Source: Euborellia annulipes (taxonomy: Eukaryota; Arthropoda; Insecta; Dermaptera; Anisolabididae). Taken from it: 64,000 bases of DNA. The notes under the pieces were generated by a model, which ran no database searches, had not been told where the DNA came from, and worked only from the letters and a program-made list of their open reading frames with translations. Location: the NCBI GenBank assembly GCA_023213315.1, contig JAKCPI010001944.1:1-64000 (forward strand), written 5' to 3'. Shown piece after piece: positions 57,866-64,000 of the stretch; position 1 is the first letter of the stretch, and every line of letters begins with the position of its first letter. A program made the position numbers and the translations under genes.

Positions 57866-58020
57866 TTACTCTACGCCCACGTAAATATTCATACAGACTT
57901 TAAATGTAGCTGCTCCACTCGTGGAATCTGCTGTTGTGACTGCCTGGTTGACCCAATGTCTAATGGCAGATGTTCTTCATGGATTTATAATGGCAATTCT
58001 CGAAGGCGATTCGTCGATTT
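57866..58020 (-). pseudogene. possible exon relic, identity unknown
   Basis: On the minus strand a strong acceptor (TTAATTTTTTTTAG) precedes a frame reading IDESPSRIAIINP, one TGA (57977-57979), then SAIRHWVNQAVTTADS and further to a TAA at 57866. The composition looks coding, but the plus strand is also open with a Cys-rich reading (CSCSTRGICCCDC). I cannot decide which, if any, was a gene. It lies directly upstream of the gene at 58257. Confidence 0.25.
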
Positions 58021-58256
58021 CTAAAAAAAATTAACAAAAAGAAATATTGAAAGAGGGAGAAAAGCGAACCTCTGGTCCAAAGTACAAAATTTGAAAGCAA
58101 TATTACACTAATTATAATATTCTAAATATCAAATAGATTCACCTTTTACTTAATGTCGATTTTATATTCGTCAAAAAAGAAGACAGCAATCTTTTTTTTT
58201 TTAATTTTCGAGATTAAATAAGTGAGCATTGCACTTAGGTGAGAGGACTTTTACAG

Positions 58257-60245
58257 ATGAACGAAGTGGCTTCAATGGAGATGGTGACTGGAAAGGTTCT
58301 TGATGGAAAGAATGAAAAATCGAGGAAAGGGCCAGATGATTCTCTTTTGAGTTCAGTTAATACGCCACTGCGAAGTAGTGACCTTGTTTCAAAACTACTT
58401 GCAGCTACACCTCCATATCTCTATGCAGTTCCACCTGCACCGCATTCCTTTTTTTTCAGTGAAATGCTTAGGAGTTTTGTACAGGTATATTTTTTGATAT
58501 AATTTATATATATTTTTTAAAATATTAATAATATAAATTTTAGGCAAAACATGAGCAAAGAGCTTCTGGACAACGAAGATCCAGGAAGAAGTCATGGTTA
58601 GCAGTTTCTTCAAAATCTTTGACATCAAGTTCATCACCATCAACTAAGTCAGAAAATGATACTCAAGCAAAGGTACCCTTTGAAACACTCGCTGCCACAA
58701 AGCCTCTCGCTGATCATACTGTAAGTATAAAATTAGAAGTGGTTATATTTTTTTAATATAGTGACATTGTATAAAATTATATTTATCATTTAGATGGCAT
58801 CGTTGTTGGCTGAAAGAGTAGAACACGCTCCTCCACCTCCTCCTTCTGTTTGGTTTCCTCCAATTTATAGACCCCCACCTTATACGATTGACCCAATGCA
58901 TTTCTTCATTGATCTTCGGGTCTCGGGACATATATGGGATCAAAAGACCACTGATGCAGAGTCTTCAACACCACCTCCATTTCCGAACCCATCGATCTCA
59001 GTATCTTCTGAAGAAAATTCCTTGGCATTAACTTCGGCGAAGGACGTAATCCAGCCAAAATCACCAGGTAAGTTGTTTTGATATTTATTTGATATAAACA
59101 TTTTTTCTTGAAGGCAATTTCTGGGTAGGGAGATAATTGCACGGAACACAATTTTCAATTACTGAAGGTAAGAGAAAGTTGTATGCTGTGCGACCAATCA
59201 CATCTGATTTTTATCACATTTAGCCACACATGGGCAAAAAAATTTGAATGATTTTTTGAAGTTAGCCTGAAAGCAAATCGAATAGCTGAGGCTCTTTTCA
59301 AAGGAAAAATATCTAGACACGCCGTTGCCTAGCAGCATGGTCCATTTTTTAAAAAATAAATTCATATTAAGCTCTTTAACATTACGTAAATAATTATGAT
59401 TTTCAATATAAAAAAATCTGAGTTTTTATTAACACCTATCTCACCATTTAATTTATTCACCAGGCTGCCCCAGACATTCAATTATAGAATAATTATTTCT
59501 GACGTCAGGGGCGGATTTATCGAGTTGCGGAGGTCACAACGAAGAGCCCCGAGACGCATTTGAGCTTCAAAGAAAAGGTAAGACAAAAAATTGATTAAGA
59601 CTTGGGAGAAAACGTGGGACCCACCAAAGAAGAAGCGTTAGTGGAACCAGCTATTATCAGAAGTATTTTGAATATAAAATTACAAGATAGGGCTCTGATT
59701 AAAATATAATAAAGATGATGAAGGTCTCTATATAAGGGATAATCAAGTATGGAAAAGAGAAGTACGAGTAGTAGTAAGTTTCAATTGCAGAGCGAGGGCT
59801 TAATTTTTGGAGAGAGACATGTGTGTATGATGTGTTTGCTTAAGTCTTATTTATTGATTTGGTGGGTGTAGCGCTGAAATGCCGAGCCGAAGCACCTATG
59901 CAAAATCGAGCTTGCTCGGCATTTGAAGCACCACGGCCACGTTCTTCACCAATCAACGCTGGCACTGCTAACATACGTGGTACCGGTTATATACTACGCA
60001 ACCTGGCACGTATCTACGAGCAAGCTAAGATCACCTCCGACAAAGACCTACGAGCAGTAATCGGATTAGAACTAGTTGTCGATTATGTAAAGCAGGAGGG
60101 GGGTCCACCTGGCACACCTATTACTACTAGCACTACAACAAACACAACAACACTCACAAATAATACTACTATTATAAATAACATTACCATCAGCCCTAGG
60201 GTGGATATATCCGCCACTACACTCATACCATTACCAGCTGAGTAG
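58257..60245 (+). CDS. uncharacterised proline-rich nuclear-like protein
   Basis: Four exons: 58257-58484, 58544-58720, 58794-59067 and 59872-60245. All borders are GT-AG and in phase, predicting 350 residues. ATG 58257 is the first in-frame start after an in-frame TAG at 58236. TTTTACAG precedes it directly, so it could instead be an internal exon with more sequence upstream. Seen in order: a PPYLYAVPPAPHSFFF block; a basic QRRSRKK stretch that could be a nuclear signal; a Ser-rich run; PPPPPSVWFPPIYRPPPYTI with DPMHFFIDLRVSGHIWDQK; a probably helical segment (GYILRNLARIYEQAKI to LELVVDYVKQ); and a Thr/Asn-rich tail. I do not recognise the family. Exon 4 is joined by phase and consensus only. 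Confidence 0.7.
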
Positions 60246-60569
60246 TATAGTTTTCTCCCCTTAATTATTGTCTTAATTTGTCTTAACTTCTATCTCAACC
60301 AGTGGCGGTTCGTGTCTAGAAGCTGCGGGGGTGCAACACCCCCAGAAAAAAATTAATTAATTCAAAATATCAATAATAATAATAGTTATTCATTATGAGG
60401 GCGTGGAAGAAAAAGAAGCAAGAAAATTTTAGAAACTTCTTCATTTTAATTACTTCGATATAAGTTCGGTGATATTATATTTTTGTCGGCTTAACGCCTG
60501 GGCATCATACTTTGGAGGTTCTTCGTCTGAAAAGTGTTTTGGGTTGCTTGCTTCCAAGACTTGTCGGGT

Positions 60570-60810
60570 TTAAAATCAAAGATGTTAATATTTTTCGAAA
60601 TTCTTTAACAGTTTGATCAAGCGACAGTCCGACACTATTGAGATTGAGAGAGAGAATCCTCTCCAGGTAGCGGGGGATGGCCTTTTATACATTTTTCAAG
60701 ACCATAATCCCCCATTCCCAGTGATACACATGCAAAGACGTCCAGACGCTAAGTTTATACTTTTTTTTTGGGAATCTTTGCATGTGTTTTTTGATCCAAA
60801 AGATATCTAA
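60570..60810. repeat. dispersed repeat, copy 2 of 2
   Basis: Second copy of the repeat at 7390-7620, with the same order of blocks but no G expansion. Confidence 0.6.
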
Positions 60811-60859
60811 TTTTGTTTCTCGTTTCATCGGGCTATGTAGGATCCAAACCCAGATACAG

Positions 60860-61085
60860 TGGCGTAGTTGGGAAGGGGGTGCGGGCCGCACCAGGTGACA
60901 CTCAGCCGTGAAAAAAAAAAATAAACTCAAACTAACTCGACAAATTTTTTTAATTTCCAAAACAATTAATGAATTATCTTTATATTAATAAAAAGAAAGT
61001 GAAAAGATTAATAAATAAAAAAAAAGTTTTCATTCTTGGGGTGACACCACAATAATCTCTCCGGGTTCCACCCATGCTACGCCAG
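60860..61085. mobile_element. MITE with CAGTGGCGTAG ends
   Basis: CAGTGGCGTAGTTGGGAAGG at the left and ATGCTACGCCAGT at the right are inverted. A GGGGG-type tract lies inside the left end, as in the related MITEs at 36050 and 48186. Confidence 0.55.
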
Positions 61086-61369
61086 TACCCACATATTGCC
61101 AACGTCATTAGTTTTAACCTCCCACCTCCTCGATATCAAGACACGAGCTGCCGCTGCTCTCAACTCTAACGCTGTAATACTCAACATAATCAACAATTTT
61201 TCTAAATTAAATTAATTAATAATAATCACTACTCACAAAAATAAAAATTTTTTTCATATCTTCAAGATCAAAATAGATAATTCTTATGGAAATAATCGAA
61301 AATCATCTTAAAAATTTCTATCACGTCAGGTACAAATGATCATATTTTGTATTAATTATTTATTAAAAA

Positions 61370-61425
61370 TATAAATAATGTACAACGTTTCGACTCCATA
61401 ATCTGCAGTCGTTCCCAAGTACTGT
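61370..61425 (-). other. degenerate hammerhead-like segment
   Basis: The minus strand reads CTTGGGAAC, GACT-loop-AGTC, GAAACG. Stem II and GAAAC are kept but the CUGANGA element is changed. Confidence 0.3.
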
Positions 61426-61767
61426 GCGCTTGCTCAGTGAACTCGATCGATATGATATGATACGATATGATCATATTTAGTAATTTAAATGAACAAAATC
61501 TCATCCAAAGTTGCAATAATTACTCCCACTATATTACAGGAAACTTCTTTAATCATAATCATGCTTCACATAAGTTAAATAAAAAAAAAAAACAATACTT
61601 ATATTCATATAATATCCTAATACTAAAACATATGTCAAGAATAGGATATATTTTGCTTTAAAATGCTTTCTCTTGTAATCCTACTGACAAAAGACCAAGC
61701 TTCATCTCTACGCTACATGTTTGAAGCATTATAACTAATCTACAACCAATGTTTATGATTTTCTTTT

Positions 61768-61952
61768 CTCTTTTTTTTTTTTTTTTTTTTTTACATCTCT
61801 CAACAGAGAGTAAATCCAATTACAGAGAGACAGAGGAGACAATGTTTGAAATATTTTCACGGTAAGTGGGATTTGAACCCGAGTTGTATAGCAACTCTAG
61901 ATTAGTAATTCGCAGCTTATCCGATTAGCCACGAGCCTCCTCCCCTTTTTCA
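61768..61952 (-). mobile_element. type II tRNA-derived SINE with poly-A tail
   Basis: On the minus strand, A box TGGCTAATCGG, long variable arm GAGTTG-CTATA-CAACTC and B box GGGTTCAAATCCC lie in order, as in Ser/Leu-type tRNAs. About 60 bases of body with GAGACAGA-type sequence follow, then a poly-A of more than 20 (poly-T at 61768-61791 on the plus strand). The acceptor stem does not pair well, so it is not a functional tRNA gene. Confidence 0.75.
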
Positions 61953-61959
61953 AGAGAAA

Positions 61960-63190
61960 CTCTAAATGCGTTACCGGCCGATGAAAATTACTTCATTAAT
62001 TTTGAGTAAGTCATTAGAAGAAATCTTCTTCTATCTTGTCCTTATCCCAATATGGGGTAGGCAAAATTAATTTATAAAGAAATATAAGACCGAGAAAAAA
62101 GCAAGCCGACCCGTCTCACGGCCTGACGCTTGACATTGAAAAGGGAAAAAAGGCTGACATAAAGGAAAGGAATAAATGCCAGCCTTAGCTCGGGTAACTC
62201 GTGGTCGCCATCCATGTATTCACTAGAAGTGAGCCCCTGAGTGAACCATCAGGAGAAATATTACGTCTAATAAACAAAAATAAACCAAAGGCATTTATAA
62301 TGTTCTTCATCAACCCATGTATTATATGCAAGTGAGAAAGAAGATACTAAATAACCAAAAAACGAAACTATATGACATTGCAAAGAGTTTCTAAAAAGCT
62401 CTCTTATAATGATAATCGGCGGTCGAGGAATTTAACTCTCTTGAGTCCCTCTATAAGACGTTTTCAAGATGTTCGTTGAAGAAGAAATTCTACCCAAGAA
62501 CAAGAAATAAAACACCATTCTAAAATGTAAATAAATAAATAACATCTTGAACCTGTGGAGTTGCTATTTTTATTTTTTTTAAATTATATTTGAATATACT
62601 GTGTTATTAACTAACGCGACATTAGCTGGGAAATAAATAAATCCTCGGGACCTGGGCCATTTTTAACCATAATTTCCTAATGAACAAAATAGGGTAAGAG
62701 AAAGTAAAAAATTAAATTATTTTTCAAAGATTGCTCCAACGCTAAATATTTCAAGAAACAATACTTTCTCTCTAAATATTTCATATATAGGGTAAAAGAA
62801 AGTAAAAAAGAATATTAAAAAAAAAAAATTCCTTCTGAGAAGGCCTCTCTTTTAGTAACCATGAAAAAAATCTTTATTCGGATTTAAAATTAAAATTTTT
62901 TTTTTCGTAATGGGCTTGTATTAATATACATCCCCGTGGCTCGGCAAGGCTCTCAGCGGCCCTGATTATATGTTTAACTTTTATTTACATATTTGCGATA
63001 AGAGCAAACTTGCGACGTGATGTGAAATTTTTATTGTGATTTTCGTAATTTCGACATTTAAATTATGACTTCGCACAGATTGGAAAAATCATGTTAGTTA
63101 ATGGAATTAGCAGAGCCTAATTATGATTAATACTCTAATTTTGTTTGAGTTATTTATTCCAATTTAATTAAATCATAGTTGTTTATAATT
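61960..63190. other. intergenic, repeat fragments only
   Basis: No gene was seen. It includes the inverted relative of 39146-39204 (62187-62247) and two terminal pieces of repeat family A (62690-62808). Confidence 0.4.
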
Positions 63191-63194
63191 TCAT

Positions 63195-63312
63195 AATTCT
63201 GTCCGAGAGTGTCCGGCGCATGCGCATTCAAGTAAAGCGCATGCGCTTTTCGTAACTGCGCATGTGATCTTCATCACTAAACATGCGCCCGACGTCTGAT
63301 CGTACAGACCTA
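63195..63312. repeat. repeat with GCGCATGCGC motifs, copy 2
   Basis: Two exact AGCGCATGCGC-type palindromes plus GCGCATGTGATCTTC, as in the copy at 35030-35115. It ends GATCGTACAGACCT, roughly inverse to AGGTCTGTTTGAT at the start of copy 1. Confidence 0.55.
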
Positions 63313-63814
63313 ATTTGTTAAAATGGAATATTAAGTATTAAGAATATTTATATATAGCAGGAATAGAAGAAACCTGCTGCCTTCTATACCGCCTTATTTA
63401 TCTCTACACAAGGTTCGTTTTTTTTTTTTTAATTAAATTTTGAAATTTTCATTTCATTATTTAATAATTTGGTATATTTTTTTAAATTTAAAATCTAAGT
63501 GAATGTACCTGTACCATGATGAGAATATAGTAAATTAGTTTATTTTACTTGTTAAGTAGTGGTTCGAAAATCAGTGCGCCCTTACCAAAAAAATATGGCG
63601 TTTCATTTAAAAAAGCTTCCCCACCGCTGAACTATACTAAATCAAAATAATTTCAAAAAATTAAGTAAGGAAATATATAATTTTGTTGAGGGGGGGGGGG
63701 GAGGGGATTCTAATGTTCCCATCCTGGATACGGCTCAGGGTCAAAGTATATATCATATCTAAATGCCGAAAAAATATATAGAGACGAGAAAATTTAATTT
63801 CAAAGATGAGTTTA

Positions 63815-64000
63815 ATTTTTACTTTCTCTTACACTATATATGAAATATATAGAGAGAGAAAGTATTGCGATCATGTCAAAAATTCGTTGTCGAAATTTTG
63901 ATGGATATACACCTTTTGAGGTCCCCTGAGTCCAAAAAAGTGGGTCCCGCAAATTGGTCTGTGTATGTGTGTGTGTGACGATTTTTTTTTTTTTTTAATC
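63815..64000 (+). repeat. dispersed repeat family A, cut by window end
   Basis: Starts with the terminal CTCTTACACTATATATGAAA hairpin and continues through TTGCGATCATGTCAAAAATT, 'gaggtcccctgagtccaaaa' and 'ggtctgtgtatgtgtgtgtg'. It is the cleanest example of that end in the window. Confidence 0.75.

Noticed and set aside
60613..60810. 65-codon frame
   Set aside because: The related copy at 7390-7620 does not preserve the frame, so the sequence is a non-coding repeat.
61860..61952. tRNA-Ser/Leu gene
   Set aside because: The variable arm is well formed but the acceptor and T stems pair poorly and a poly-A tail follows; it is a SINE head.

Overview
This is a window of eukaryotic nuclear DNA: strongly AT-rich, with intron-split genes and very heavy loads of small transposable elements, microsatellites and homopolymer runs. 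The gene content points to an arthropod (or close ecdysozoan). A DEAD-box helicase matches insect me31B / vertebrate DDX6, a 17-exon minus-strand gene matches botv / EXTL3, and a secreted group III phospholipase A2 has the bee-venom-type cysteine and active-site pattern. The species cannot be named from sequence alone. The dispersed repeats are abundant enough that a crustacean or chelicerate with a bloated genome is as plausible as an insect.

Layout. 1-3.2 kb: a mariner-like foldback element (141-1780), a tRNA-derived SINE present twice in inverted orientation, and the last coding exon of an unidentified plus-strand gene (2942-3110). 3.2-8.3 kb: repeats only. 8.36-10.8 kb: the minus-strand phospholipase A2 gene, four exons. 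10.8-12.7 kb: repeats. 12.7-20.5 kb: promoter, 5' UTR exon and ten coding exons of the DDX6/me31B gene, with introns holding a pogo/Tigger-like element, a hAT MITE and other foldbacks. 20.5-26.4 kb: repeat-rich intergenic DNA with a large palindrome (22.6-23.55 kb). 26.4-37.9 kb: botv/EXTL3. 38-58 kb: a long gene desert with many MITEs, an LTR-retrotransposon gag relic, a GC-richer microsatellite island at about 43.5-44.5 kb and a PIF/Harbinger-like element (55.2-57.4 kb). 58.2-60.2 kb: a four-exon plus-strand gene of unknown function. 60.3-64 kb: repeats, including a type II tRNA-derived SINE.

The genes have no obvious joint pathway. The helicase acts in cytoplasmic mRNA silencing and decay, botv in heparan sulfate synthesis in the Golgi, and the phospholipase outside the cell. 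Exon structures were built by hand from splice consensus, reading-frame phase and recalled family sequence. For the three recognised genes every junction keeps phase.

The most unusual signal is a set of foldback elements scattered through the window. They carry a strand segment matching the hammerhead ribozyme core (CUGANGA, stem II, GAAA). Five loci match the core strictly and several more are degenerate. The strict matches occur at different loci with different stem II sequences but paired stems, and three of the five lie in clear foldbacks.
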